Shown: positions 6,628-13,384 of the stretch, piece by piece
Position numbering within the stretch: position 1 is the first letter of the stretch
Layout of the letters: each line of letters begins with the position of its first letter
Origin: Deltaproteobacteria bacterium
Lineage (GTDB): Bacteria > Desulfobacterota > Binatia > UBA9968
Assembly (NCBI GenBank): GCA_005878685.1
Contig: VBLN01000177.1
Coordinates: 1 to 13,384 of the forward strand
Reading direction: 5' to 3'
Length of the DNA stretch: 13,384 bases
Translations under genes and position numbers: made by a program
Notes under the pieces: generated by a model
Databases searched by the model: none
Told to the model about the DNA's origin: nothing
What the model saw: only the letters and a program-made list of their open reading frames with translations

Positions 6628-7815
6628 ATGCCAATCGGGACCCCGTTTCATTCGCGCACTTCGGCCTTGTGCGTCAGCCACAACTGGCGCGTCTGGTCCG
6701 GCTACGTCGTGGCAAGCTCCTATGCGGTCCTGCACGACCGCGAATATCACGCTATCAGGAACTCCGCAGCCCTCATCGATGTCTCTCCGCTCTATAAGTA
6801 CGACATCGGCGGCAGGGATGCCCTAAAATTTGTCAACCGCGTCATAACCAGAGACGTGTCAAAGTGCGCGCTCCAGCAGGCGATGTACACCTGCCTCTGC
6901 GACGAAGAGGGAAAGGTCATCCAAGACGGTACTCTGTTTCGATTGGAAGAGAACCGCTTCCGCTTTCATCTGGCTGAGCCGAGTCTGCGCTGGTTTCAAA
7001 TCAATGCCACGGGCATGGAGGTCCATATTCAAGATGTCTCCGAGCGGGTGGCCGCTGTGGCTCTCCAGGGGCCCACGTCGCGCGAGATCCTGAGACAGAC
7101 ATTGGATGGTGACATTGACCAGTTACGATTCTTTCGCTTCACGTTCGGCAACGTCGGCAGCGTTCGGGCGATGATCTCGCGCACAGGCTACACTGGCGAT
7201 CTGGGCTACGAGATTTGGGTTTCTGCAAACCAGGCGGAGGAGCTTTGGGATCGTCTGATAGAGTTCGGGAAGCCCTACGGGATTACACCCGCAGGGATGC
7301 TGGCGCTGGATATGGCGCGTTTAGAAGCTGGATTTATTCTGCTGGAGGTCGATTACACCAGCGTGGAAAAGGCCCTTATTCCTTTGCAGAAGCATTCTCC
7401 ATTCGAGATTGGCTTGGGCTGGACGGTCAGTCTCGACAAGGAAAACTTTGTTGGCCGGAGGGCATTGCTGGAAGAGAAGCGACACGGTTCATCGAGGCAG
7501 CTTATAGGTCTAGAGATCGACTGGGACGACTATGAGCGCCTCTATCAGGAGGCCGGCCTGGCTCCTCAGCTTCCGACGGCCGCATGGAGAGGTGGGGCGC
7601 CTCTGTATCGGGCCAGCAAGCAAGTAGGGCAAGCGACCACTGGTGGTTGGTCGCCGACGATAAAGAAATACATTGCTTTGGCCACTGTCCAAAGCAGGTT
7701 CTCTCAACCCGGAACAGAGCTCTTTATGGAGGTAACGGTGGAGTACGTCAGGAAGAAGGTGAGGTCCACTGTTGTTAAGCCACCCTTTTTTGATCCGGAG
7801 AGAAAGAGGCGGTAA
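6628..7815 (+). CDS. GcvT-like aminomethyltransferase family protein (folate-binding)
   Basis: A 395-residue member of the glycine cleavage T-protein/aminomethyltransferase family. The family uses tetrahydrofolate to accept a one-carbon unit from an amine or methylated substrate. The folate-binding domain covers about 35-270: ALIDVSPLYKYDIGGRDA at 48-65, CDEEGKVIQDGTLFRL at 91-106, ALQGPTSREIL at 145-155, TGYTGDLGYEI at 187-197 and DMARLEAG at 228-235. A C-terminal barrel domain follows (about 290-385). In GcvT itself the loop near residue 99 usually reads IDD; here it is IQD, keeping Asp100. True GcvT enzymes are usually nearer 360 residues, and no gcvH or gcvP lies nearby. The start MPIGTPFHSRTSALC is typical of GcvT-like paralogues, so this probably serves another demethylation or amine-degradation reaction together with the divergent FAD oxidoreductase. 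Its ATG has no clear ribosome binding site. Confidence 0.85.
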   Translation: MPIGTPFHSRTSALCVSHNWRVWSGYVVASSYAVLHDREYHAIRNSAALIDVSPLYKYDIGGRDALKFVNRVITRDVSKCALQQAMYTCLCDEEGKVIQDGTLFRLEENRFRFHLAEPSLRWFQINATGMEVHIQDVSERVAAVALQGPTSREILRQTLDGDIDQLRFFRFTFGNVGSVRAMISRTGYTGDLGYEIWVSANQAEELWDRLIEFGKPYGITPAGMLALDMARLEAGFILLEVDYTSVEKALIPLQKHSPFEIGLGWTVSLDKENFVGRRALLEEKRHGSSRQLIGLEIDWDDYERLYQEAGLAPQLPTAAWRGGAPLYRASKQVGQATTGGWSPTIKKYIALATVQSRFSQPGTELFMEVTVEYVRKKVRSTVVKPPFFDPERKRR

Positions 7816-7825
7816 GCGCCTTTAT
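7805..7825 (+). terminator. Possible rho-independent terminator of the GcvT-like gene
   Basis: The arms AGAGGCG (7805-7811) and CGCCTTT (7817-7823) pair over seven positions, including one G-U, around the loop GTAAG. The stem contains the stop codon of the GcvT-like gene. The T-run is short (TTTAT), so strength is doubtful. It lies between two convergent genes, where a terminator would be expected. Confidence 0.35.
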
Positions 7826-7881
7826 AAAACCACCTTGGCTCTTGCGCAGTCCCCAGTCTTAAGGCACTCAGTCCTGCGCCG

Positions 7882-8730
7882 CTACAATCCCAGCACACCC
7901 GCAACCACGCCTTCGCATACCTTGGCCATAAAATCGAGGTCCAGGGTTTCCAGTGTATCTGACGGTCGGTGATAGTGCGGGTTACGAAAGAAGGAGGTGT
8001 CGGTAACCAGCAGGGCTGGATAGCCAAGATCCCAAAAGGGGGAGTGGTCGCTTAGACGCACTGCGGGTAACAGGAATCCATTTCCTAAAACTGTTAAAGT
8101 TTCCACTGGCAGCCCGCGCACTCGCTGCATAGGACGCGTAAATTGCCTGAGCAGCGAGTAGGAACGCCAGTTGCCGACAATTCCGATAAAATCTCCGCGC
8201 TCGGGATAGAACCAGCTTAAGCCCAGGGGGTAATTTTGACTTCCGGGACGGCGGTCTGTGAATCCTACCATTTCCAGGGATATCATCGCTCTTATTCTTG
8301 CTCCGGCGCTTTTAAGCCTTTTGGCCAGGTGGGCGCTACCGATCATGTTTTGTTCTTCCAGGTTGAAGGCACATAAGAGGAGTTGATACTTGAGCCTCGC
8401 AGCTGCAAGTAGGCGCGCCGCCTCTAAGAGGACAGCAACCCCACTAGCATTATCGTCAGCTCCCGGAGTGCCTTCAACAGAATCAAAGTGGGCTCCCAGG
8501 ATCACCAAAGAGGCATTCGGGTTAGCTCTTCCACGGCCGATGATGTTGCGATAACTCTTGCCCAAGTACGTGAAGGGATCGCTCTCCACCTGGAGTCCGT
8601 AGCTCTTGAGCTCGCTTTCGATGTAACTCTCTACTTCTGCCAGGCGGCGCGGACTGTTAAAGGGATTTCTCTCGCCGACAATCCGCTCAAGTTTTTTTTT
8701 GAGCTCTGAGGGATCAATAGCCGCCTGCAC
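7882..8730 (-). CDS. M28 family zinc metallopeptidase
   Basis: A 282-residue aminopeptidase-type co-catalytic zinc hydrolase. The metal-binding and catalytic signature is present in order: GAHFDSV (His81, Asp83), GADDNASG (Asp92 bridging), NLEEQ (Glu125/Glu126, general base and ligand), SLEMVGF (Glu153) and PHYHRPSDT (His254). RLSDHSPFW near 226-233 is also typical of M28 peptidases. No signal peptide is visible, so it may be cytoplasmic, although many relatives are exported. The start is a GTG with AGGT a few bases upstream. No ATG, GTG or TTG lies further up in the same open frame. The gene follows the broken hisF on the same strand by about 60 bp and could share its transcript. The peptide substrate is unknown. 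Confidence 0.9.
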   Translation of the reverse strand: MQAAIDPSELKKKLERIVGERNPFNSPRRLAEVESYIESELKSYGLQVESDPFTYLGKSYRNIIGRGRANPNASLVILGAHFDSVEGTPGADDNASGVAVLLEAARLLAAARLKYQLLLCAFNLEEQNMIGSAHLAKRLKSAGARIRAMISLEMVGFTDRRPGSQNYPLGLSWFYPERGDFIGIVGNWRSYSLLRQFTRPMQRVRGLPVETLTVLGNGFLLPAVRLSDHSPFWDLGYPALLVTDTSFFRNPHYHRPSDTLETLDLDFMAKVCEGVVAGVLGL

Positions 8731-8790
8731 GCGGGTACCTGTGAGTTTGCTAGCCGATTCTTTAGGGATATGGAAGTTTTGGCTGGTTCG

Positions 8791-9494
8791 TTATCTTCCT
8801 TGGGCTGGCATCCTGATGGGAACCTCTCGCTCGCGAAGGTAATTTTTACATTCCATGATTGTGTATTCTCGGTAGTGAAATATGGAAGCAGCGAGAGCAG
8901 CGCTAGCCTTGCCGATGGTCAGGCCCTCATAGATGTGCTCTAAGCTTCCTGCACCTCCAGAAGCGATCACCGGAATTCTCAACCGATCAGAGATGGTTCT
9001 GGTCAACTCCAAATCATAGCCTTCTTTGGTTCCATCTCGATCCATGCTCGTAAGCAGGATCTCTCCCGCGCCGTAGCTCTCCATCTTTTCTGCCCACGCA
9101 CAGGCATCGATCCCCGTGGGCCTCCTCCCACCATGGGTAAAGACCTCCCAGCCCCGCGCTGCGCGCTTAGCATCTATCGCCACCACGATGCATTGGCTAC
9201 CGAAGGTTTCTGCTGCTTCACGGACAAACTCTGGTCGTAGGACCGCTCCGGTGTTGATGGAAACCTTGTCTGCTCCGGACCGAAGCAGCCTCCGAACATC
9301 ATCTCCAGAATGATTTCCCGATTTTCGTGGGAGGCGGTGATGTCTAAAAAGCACAGCTCATCAGCGCCTTCGCGGTCATAGACGCGGGCGATTTTTATCG
9401 GATCGCCCGCATCGCGCAGCCCGAGGAAATTGACTCCCTTGACAACGCGTCCCGCATTCACATCGAGACAAGGGATAATGCGCTTAGCCAACAT
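8791..9494 (-). pseudogene. hisF: Imidazole glycerol phosphate synthase cyclase subunit HisF, disrupted by an internal frameshifting deletion
   Basis: HisF makes IGP and AICAR from PRFAR, with ammonia from HisH, in histidine synthesis. The 5' part (9494 to about 9303) gives [20 protein letters not shown] through [16 protein letters not shown]. The 3' part continues in another frame from about 9303 to 8791, with [47 protein letters not shown] and [13 protein letters not shown]. Both catalytic aspartates (CLDV and AIDAK) survive. The stretch that should join the parts, containing the PxTVGGGI strand, is absent. The joined parts total about 234 residues against a usual 250-256. Comparison with standard HisF suggests about 22 codons plus one base are lost, roughly 65-70 bp. 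Read directly, the 5' frame ends after 106 residues in unrelated sequence. A collapsed repeat or misassembly is the alternative to a real deletion. No other his gene is in the window. Confidence 0.88.
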
Positions 9495-9884
9495 GAAGAA
9501 TAGAGTCTAACTAAGACCCCATAAGAGCTCAAGGGAAACCTGCTTGAGTCTTTTTGTAGAATCAAAATGGACTAGCAAGAGGTTTGTCTAAAGGAAATGT
9601 CTCTTTGCTCCTCGGCCCAGCAAGGATCCCCTCGATGGTTTTTCAAGGCCGTTGGGTTTTGATGAGCGTCAAATCTGGTGAGTGCCCCTGGCCCGTCTTC
9701 GGGACCTTTCCCCCCTATCTTTCCCATTTTTTATAGGGTTTGGAGCTCTAAGACCTAAGTTGTAAATTTTCTTGAAAAGTAGCGTAAAAAAAAAGAAAAT
9801 GCTGTTTCAATTCTGCCGGAGATGCTTATTAGATGTGCCAGAGCCGGGCTAAATAAAGGCTAATAAAAAGGAGGAAAGAAAGAT
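9495..9884. other. 390-bp non-coding region upstream of pal and hisF
   Basis: I see no gene here. CTCAAG (9528-9533) and CTTGAG (9543-9548) form a 6-bp-arm hairpin followed by a T-run on the plus strand. A second small hairpin, CCCG-TCTT-CGGG, lies at about 9693-9704 before a C-rich stretch. An A-rich tract follows TTGAAA at 9772-9777. A short ATG frame at 9597 has only 21 codons and its AAGGAA is too close to the start to be convincing. The pal promoter should be in the last 130 bp, but I could not identify a clean -35/-10 pair. No known riboswitch pattern was recognised. Confidence 0.4.
9847..9868 (+). repeat. Tandem 11-bp repeat in the pal leader
   Basis: GGCTAAATAAA at 9847-9857 is followed directly by GGCTAATAAAA at 9858-9868, just before the AGGAGG ribosome binding site of pal (9869-9874). 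It probably keeps the leader AU-rich and unstructured, or it may be chance. Confidence 0.4.
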
Positions 9885-10448
9885 ATGGTTTATCGCTTAA
9901 GTTTACCACTATGTGGTTTCTTGTTTTTAGGGCTGATTTCTTTGGTCGGTTGTTCCCCTTCTGCGACTAAACCAGGGGTAGCCTCGGGTTCCTCTGGGGG
10001 TCAAGAGGGGGCGGCGAAAGAAAAAGCTAGGACGGTAGCCAGCGAATCATCTCCTCGTTCCAGTTTAGAAGCGCTACGGGAGGGCAAGCCCGCAGCGGAG
10101 GGCCCTTTGAAGGAGGTCTATTTTGATTACGACAAATACGATCTCAGGGCGGACGCTCGGGAGACGCTTAAAGCCAGTGCGGCGTGGTTGAAGTCGAACC
10201 CTTCGGCGCGAGTGGAGGTTGAGGGACATTGTGACGAGCGCGGAACGAACGAGTACAACTTGGCGCTGGGCGCGAAGCGGGCTCAGGCGGCGAGGGACTA
10301 TTTGGTGACGTTGGGGATACCGACGCAGCGGCTGTCGACGATCAGTTACGGAAAGGAATTACCGGTGTGCAGAGAAGGTACGGAGGCCTGCTGGCAGAAG
10401 AATCGTCGCGACCGCTTTGCCGTCCAATCTGCAAAGCCGACGTCTTAA
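9885..10448 (+). CDS. pal: Peptidoglycan-associated lipoprotein (Pal, OmpA-like C-terminal domain)
   Basis: A 187-residue outer-membrane lipoprotein that holds the envelope to peptidoglycan and normally works with the Tol system. The signal peptide ends in the lipobox LVGC, with lipidated Cys23. A flexible Gly/Ser/Lys-rich linker covers about 24-70. The OmpA-like domain (about 76-183) starts at VYFDYDKYDL and contains GHCDERGTNEYNLALGAKRA, including Asp117 and Arg132, the residues that hold diaminopimelate in the family. The C-terminal loop carries two cysteines (PVCREGTEACW, Cys162 and Cys169) and ends with the usual KNRRDRF. Length matches Pal. AGGAGG at 9869-9874 lies 10 bases before the ATG and supports the start. 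No tol genes are in the window. A second lipoprotein gene follows on the same strand from its own promoter. Confidence 0.92.
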   Translation: MVYRLSLPLCGFLFLGLISLVGCSPSATKPGVASGSSGGQEGAAKEKARTVASESSPRSSLEALREGKPAAEGPLKEVYFDYDKYDLRADARETLKASAAWLKSNPSARVEVEGHCDERGTNEYNLALGAKRAQAARDYLVTLGIPTQRLSTISYGKELPVCREGTEACWQKNRRDRFAVQSAKPTS

Positions 10449-10490
10449 TAATCGATCGCTTCGGGTCCTAGCTCGGCTGCCGTTTTCCGC

Positions 10491-10519
10491 TTGACAAGGG
10501 GGAAGCGTTAAAGTATAGG
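10491..10519 (+). promoter_or_regulatory. Sigma70-type promoter of the downstream lipoprotein gene
   Basis: A perfect -35 box, TTGACA, at 10491-10496 and a -10 box, TATAGG, at 10514-10519 are separated by exactly 17 bp. The start of transcription would fall near 10526, leaving a leader of about 60 bases before the ATG at 10586. This is the best promoter match I saw in the window. Confidence 0.65.
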
Positions 10520-10585
10520 GCTTAGGTCGTAGGCAATGGGCAAGGCCTAGGTCCTATAAAAATTTCCAAGGAGCGGAGGGCTGAA

Positions 10586-11080
10586 ATGAAAAGTCTACTC
10601 TCGATAGCATGTCTAGTTTTAATCTACACGATTTTTGTGCTTTCCTCTTGTGCTACGCAACAAGAGGCAAAGGCTCCTCCAGCGAAGTCGGCTCCAGTAG
10701 CCGAGGCAAAGGCGGCTCCTTCCTCGGAGAAGGCTTCACCCCCAGCAAAGGCGGAAGCGAAGGAGAAGGCCGAGAAGGCTCCAGCCCCGGCAAAGGCGGA
10801 GGAAGCGAAGGCCGAGAAGGCTGAGAAGGCAAAGGCCGAGAAATCAAAAGGAGATGTGGGGCTGCTCGACACTGAAAAGAATTACATGATTCTAGTCACC
10901 AAGGAGGGTAAGCTGGTCACGCTGGACTTCGATCAAAAAACCAAGGTGACGATGCTAGAGGAAAAGCCCGTCAAGATGAGCGAAGTTGGTCTCGGCTCTG
11001 CCGCGGACGTGGAATACGTAACGCAAGGTGAAAAGAAGATAGTCACCAAGATGGAGTTCAGGCCCGCCAAGGGAGAGTAA
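10586..11080 (+). CDS. Lys/Ala/Glu-rich lipoprotein of unknown function
   Basis: I do not recognise a family. The 164-residue protein begins with a signal peptide and a lipobox-like LSSC, giving a probable lipidated Cys22. Residues about 26-88 are low-complexity Ala/Lys/Glu/Pro with repeated AKAE, AEKA and KAEK units, like the periplasm-spanning linkers of TolA or TonB. A compact C-terminal domain (about 89-160) seems rich in beta strands: NYMILVTKEGKLVTLDF, KVTMLEEKPVKMSEV, ADVEYVTQGEKKIVTKMEF. It resembles small OB-like or DUF5666-type modules only in general style. Ribosome binding sequences AAGGAG (10568-10573) and GGAGGG (10575-10580) support the start. It has its own strong promoter just after pal and ends five bases before the convergent histidine kinase gene. 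A role in the cell envelope is inferred from lipidation and from pal next door. Confidence 0.8.
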   Translation: MKSLLSIACLVLIYTIFVLSSCATQQEAKAPPAKSAPVAEAKAAPSSEKASPPAKAEAKEKAEKAPAPAKAEEAKAEKAEKAKAEKSKGDVGLLDTEKNYMILVTKEGKLVTLDFDQKTKVTMLEEKPVKMSEVGLGSAADVEYVTQGEKKIVTKMEFRPAKGE

Positions 11081-11085
11081 AAGTC

Positions 11086-12339
11086 TTATTCACCGATTTG
11101 CTCAGGCTTCGATCTGCTCGGGGCCTGAGCACTGGCCTGCGTCAAAGTCCTTTCGTCTCTCAGAGCGATCCCTGAGTTTAATGCAAACCGGAAAGAGATC
11201 CGTGTGCCTTTCGCTGGGGCTGTTTCGATAGATAGATTTCCCCCAAGTTTTTCGATCCTCTCCTTCATGGAGATTAAGCCGAAACCGTCGGTGTCACCGA
11301 GCTTGGATGGGTCGAAACCTACTCCATCGTCCGATATCGATGCCAGGACCTCGCCGTTTATCCCTTTCAGCCGGAGCTCAGCCCGCGAGGCGTGTGAATG
11401 GCGGGCGATGTTCATGAGGCCTTCCCTTAAGACATAATAGACCTGCTCCTCGATTCCAGGAGGAAGAGTCGCATCCTCTGGGTCACTTTCCAGGATAATC
11501 CTCAGTCCAAGCCCATCTCTCAGAAAACGGATATCTTCTCTGAGCCGTTCCATCAGGGTTCCTGGAAGGAATCCCCGGGTGCCTTTGCCCAAAAGGAATT
11601 GGCGAATCTCGTCCATCGAGCGTCTTGCAGCGTCCTCCATCAACTCGATCTCTTGAGCGAGTTCCTTGGGCGACTCGAGAAGATGTTTTCGGCAGGTCTC
11701 GAGGCGGAGACCGAGACTGGCAAGCGTTTGAAGCAGGCCATCGTGGAGCTCGCGTGCGATCCTTCGTCTTTCCTCCAGAGTTGCAGCCTCCTGGGCTGTT
11801 TTGGAGAGAGCTAATAACTTCTCGTTCTGCTTTCTCTCAAAGTCGCTTACGAAACCAAAGATGTAAGCCAACGTGACGAGGTAAATACTTCGGATAACAA
11901 GAAGGTCGACGGACAACGGGGCCTCCCAGAGAGACGAGAAACGGACGGACCAATAAACCATCACCCCGATAAGAGCTGTGATTAACCCTCCTTTGGTGCC
12001 GTAACGCGAGCTGGCTGTGATGACCGGAAAAAGATAGTAAGGGAAAAAGGGAGTGACGGATCTTGCAGTGGAGAGGACAAGTAAGGAAATCCAGGTGAGG
12101 TCAAGACACGTGGTCGCGAGCCCCATTTTCCTAAAATCCACTCTTCTGCTTCCTGTAAGGTAAAGGACCGCCAGGCTATAGAAGAAAAAGGAATAGAGCG
12201 AAATATCGGATAGGAGCTCAAGCCTGGGTGTTGTCTCTGGATTTAGCTCGATCACCAGAATGGCTACTACGGAAAAACCTAGCCTCAGCCACGCTAGCAT
12301 CCTTTCCTTTTGCGCGAGCCATTGATCTTCGGGAGTCAT
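11086..12339 (-). CDS. Membrane sensor histidine kinase, NarX/DegS type (HisKA_3)
   Basis: A 417-residue inner-membrane sensor kinase. The N-terminal half has about five or six hydrophobic helices (roughly 15-32, 46-63, 72-91, 98-110, 117-135, 143-165) and little extracytoplasmic sequence, so it probably senses a membrane or intramembrane signal. A linker helix leads to the dimerisation and phosphoacceptor motif EERRRIARELHDGLLQTLAS, with His199 as phosphorylation site. The ATPase domain shows the N-box EGLMNIARHSHAS (Asn310), G1 SDDGVGFDP (337-344) and G2 DGFGLISMKER. The C-terminal tail after about 390 is polar and unstructured. It lies 56 bp downstream of the NarL-type response regulator on the same strand, so the two form a cognate pair in one operon. 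The stimulus is unknown. Confidence 0.92.
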   Translation of the reverse strand: MTPEDQWLAQKERMLAWLRLGFSVVAILVIELNPETTPRLELLSDISLYSFFFYSLAVLYLTGSRRVDFRKMGLATTCLDLTWISLLVLSTARSVTPFFPYYLFPVITASSRYGTKGGLITALIGVMVYWSVRFSSLWEAPLSVDLLVIRSIYLVTLAYIFGFVSDFERKQNEKLLALSKTAQEAATLEERRRIARELHDGLLQTLASLGLRLETCRKHLLESPKELAQEIELMEDAARRSMDEIRQFLLGKGTRGFLPGTLMERLREDIRFLRDGLGLRIILESDPEDATLPPGIEEQVYYVLREGLMNIARHSHASRAELRLKGINGEVLASISDDGVGFDPSKLGDTDGFGLISMKERIEKLGGNLSIETAPAKGTRISFRFALNSGIALRDERTLTQASAQAPSRSKPEQIGE

Positions 12340-12395
12340 CTTTTGTCGTGCGAAGCCCCTGAGCCTTGGTTGGCAATAATCAGGTTAAGACTGAC

Positions 12396-13097
12396 TCATG
12401 AGGTCCGACCCTTTCCGCTTCCGGCAGCCGATAGTGCTTCTCCGGGTCGATCCATGATGAGCAACGCGGCCTTGAAGCGGTTATTCACCTTGAGCTTATC
12501 AAAAATATTGGTGAGATGCGTTTTGACGGTTTTTTCGCTGATAAAAATCCTTTTCCCTATCTCCTCGTTGGTCAAACCCTCAGCAACGAGCCTCAAGATT
12601 TCCATCTCTCTTTTGGTTAAGTTTTTCAGCGCGTCGCTTTCAGGTTCGCCTTTTTGTCTGATCGCCTGCGATTGAGCGATCTCCTCAAAGGCGTCGGCGG
12701 AGGACAATTCCTTGTCAACCCACAGTCCACCGCCATAGACCGTCTTGATTGCCTGTAATAGGATGGACGAAGAAACGCCTTTGAGGAGATAACCCTTCGC
12801 CCCTCCTTTGGCTGCATTCAGGATATTTTCGTCCTCAGAGAAGGCGGTGAGAATGAGCACCTTGGTGGTTGGCTCTTTTTCGCCCACTTCAAGCAGGGTC
12901 TGGACTACATCTCCTTTAGGCATCTTCAGATCCAAGAGCAAAACGTCGGGTTTAGTCCGCTCCACGACTCTACCCACCTCGTCTCCGCGGGAGGCCTCGC
13001 CGACTACAAGAATATCCTTCTCTAAGGAAAGGATCCGCTTCAGTCCTTCGCGAAAAAGTGCGTGGTCATCAGCAAGGACCACTTTAATAGGGGCCAT
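12396..13097 (-). CDS. NarL/FixJ family response regulator
   Basis: A 233-residue transcription factor. The receiver domain begins MAPIKVVLADDHALFREGLK with the acidic pair Asp10/Asp11. It has the phosphoacceptor Asp56 in LLLDLKMP, the conserved Thr in ILTAFSEDE and Lys in GYLLKG. The C-terminal LuxR-type helix-turn-helix reads LTKREMEILRLVAEGLTNEE, then IGKRIFISEKTVKTHLTNIF. It is first in an operon with the histidine kinase downstream. The frame stays open to 13121, but the ATG at 13097 is chosen because AAGGGAGGAA sits five bases before it. Expected targets include the divergent gene starting at 13341 and its own promoter, which is inference from position. Confidence 0.94.
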   Translation of the reverse strand: MAPIKVVLADDHALFREGLKRILSLEKDILVVGEASRGDEVGRVVERTKPDVLLLDLKMPKGDVVQTLLEVGEKEPTTKVLILTAFSEDENILNAAKGGAKGYLLKGVSSSILLQAIKTVYGGGLWVDKELSSADAFEEIAQSQAIRQKGEPESDALKNLTKREMEILRLVAEGLTNEEIGKRIFISEKTVKTHLTNIFDKLKVNNRFKAALLIMDRPGEALSAAGSGKGRTS

Positions 13098-13100
13098 TTT

Positions 13101-13110
13101 TTCCTCCCTT
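13101..13110 (-). promoter_or_regulatory. Strong ribosome binding site fixing the response regulator start
   Basis: AAGGGAGGAA on the minus strand lies five bases before the ATG at 13097. It lies inside the longer open frame that reaches 13121, so it argues against the upstream start. Confidence 0.75.
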
Positions 13111-13135
13111 AGTTCTGCCAAGACCGAGCAAGCGT

Positions 13136-13164
13136 AAGATACTCCAACACTCTCGCCAAGCCAA
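13136..13164 (-). promoter_or_regulatory. Possible promoter of the two-component operon
   Basis: On the minus strand TTGGCT (13164-13159) and TATCTT (13141-13136) are 17 bp apart. Each matches four of six positions of the sigma70 consensus, about 40 bp upstream of the regulator's ATG. Confidence 0.35.
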
Positions 13165-13340
13165 CGCCCTGTTTAAGCATACCGACCTCTGTTTCTCCGA
13201 CTCTAGTCTTATATTTGCCTTTTGAAGCTAGTTTAACCCAAATGAAAATCATACCTATAGAGTATTGTGAAGATCAATTGTACGGGGTAGTTAATACGGG
13301 TCGCGTGGCTTTGCGAACACAAGAAGGAGGAGAAATAACT

Positions 13341-13384
13341 ATGAGAGAAAAAGCATTGCCTCTTGCCGCCTGGGGGCTCTCACT
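13341..13384 (+). CDS. Start of a gene running off the right edge
   Basis: An ATG at 13341 is preceded by AAGGAGG (13324-13330) at good distance. The 14 complete codons visible read MREKALPLAAWGLS, a basic start followed by a hydrophobic run, which fits the beginning of a signal peptide or first membrane helix. The rest is outside the window, so the product is unknown. The gene is divergent from the response regulator, with 243 bp between them, and may be one of its targets. Confidence 0.55.
   Translation, partial: MREKALPLAAWGLS

Noticed and set aside
9174..9494. HisF N-terminal part as a separate functional 106-residue protein
   Set aside because: After about residue 64 the translation is HisF sequence read in the wrong frame. 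It is a result of the deletion, not a new protein.
9528..9555. A hairpin plus T-run resembling a terminator
   Set aside because: The stem is only 6 bp with a 9-base loop, and no plus-strand gene lies immediately upstream that would need it. I kept it only as a note in the non-coding region.
9597..9662. A 21-codon plus-strand frame with AAGGAA before its ATG
   Set aside because: The purine run touches the start codon, leaving no spacer, and so short a frame is expected by chance in 390 bp.
10609..10872. Several frames on both strands rich in Ser/Ala/Phe or Gly/Glu
   Set aside because: They are shadows of the repetitive Lys/Ala/Glu codons of the lipoprotein gene, which alone has a signal peptide, ribosome binding site and promoter.
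13265..13278. An FNR/CRP-like site (TTGTGAAGATCAA) upstream of the right-edge gene
   Set aside because: The half-sites have the wrong spacing for FNR and there is no matching second half for CRP.

Overview
This is a bacterial chromosomal window of about 13.4 kb with moderate base composition and no rRNA, tRNA, CRISPR array, transposase or phage structural gene that I could find. A Pal/OmpA-type lipoprotein, a second lipoprotein, a CorA-type magnesium channel and a NarL-type two-component pair point to a Gram-negative, free-living bacterium. The style of the Pal protein and the GcvT-like/FAD-oxidoreductase pair would suit a deltaproteobacteria-like or NC10/Rokubacteria/Binatota-like lineage. 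I cannot fix the phylum from sequence alone.

Left part (1-3195): the N-terminal part of a small helix-turn-helix protein leaves the window on the minus strand. Next are thioredoxin reductase (trxB, plus), a class I SAM methyltransferase with an N-terminal signal/anchor segment (minus), and a CorA family metal channel (plus). These are separate transcription units.

Middle (3196-7815): a stand-alone GHKL/MORC-like ATPase (plus) is followed, tail to tail, by a PYROXD2/phytoene-desaturase-like FAD oxidoreductase (minus). The oxidoreductase stops before the C-terminal FAD-binding signature expected for its family, so its 3' end seems lost at about position 5073, next to the ATPase gene. Divergent from it, across a 103-bp region holding a 7-bp-arm inverted repeat, is an apparently intact GcvT-like folate-dependent aminomethyltransferase. 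The two probably formed an amine or methyl-group oxidation module.

Right part (7882-13384): an M28 metallopeptidase and a hisF gene lie on the minus strand. hisF is broken by an internal deletion of roughly 65-70 bp that also shifts the frame. A 390-bp non-coding stretch leads into pal, then a clear sigma70-type promoter and a Lys/Ala/Glu-rich lipoprotein of unknown function. A NarL/FixJ response regulator and its membrane histidine kinase form a minus-strand operon. The start of another gene, with a strong ribosome binding site, leaves the window at the right edge, divergent from the regulator.

The points most worth checking are the two damaged metabolic genes, the orphan GHKL ATPase at one of the lesions, the methyltransferase with an export signal, and the unrecognised lipoprotein. 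I did not find a convincing multi-gene novel system.
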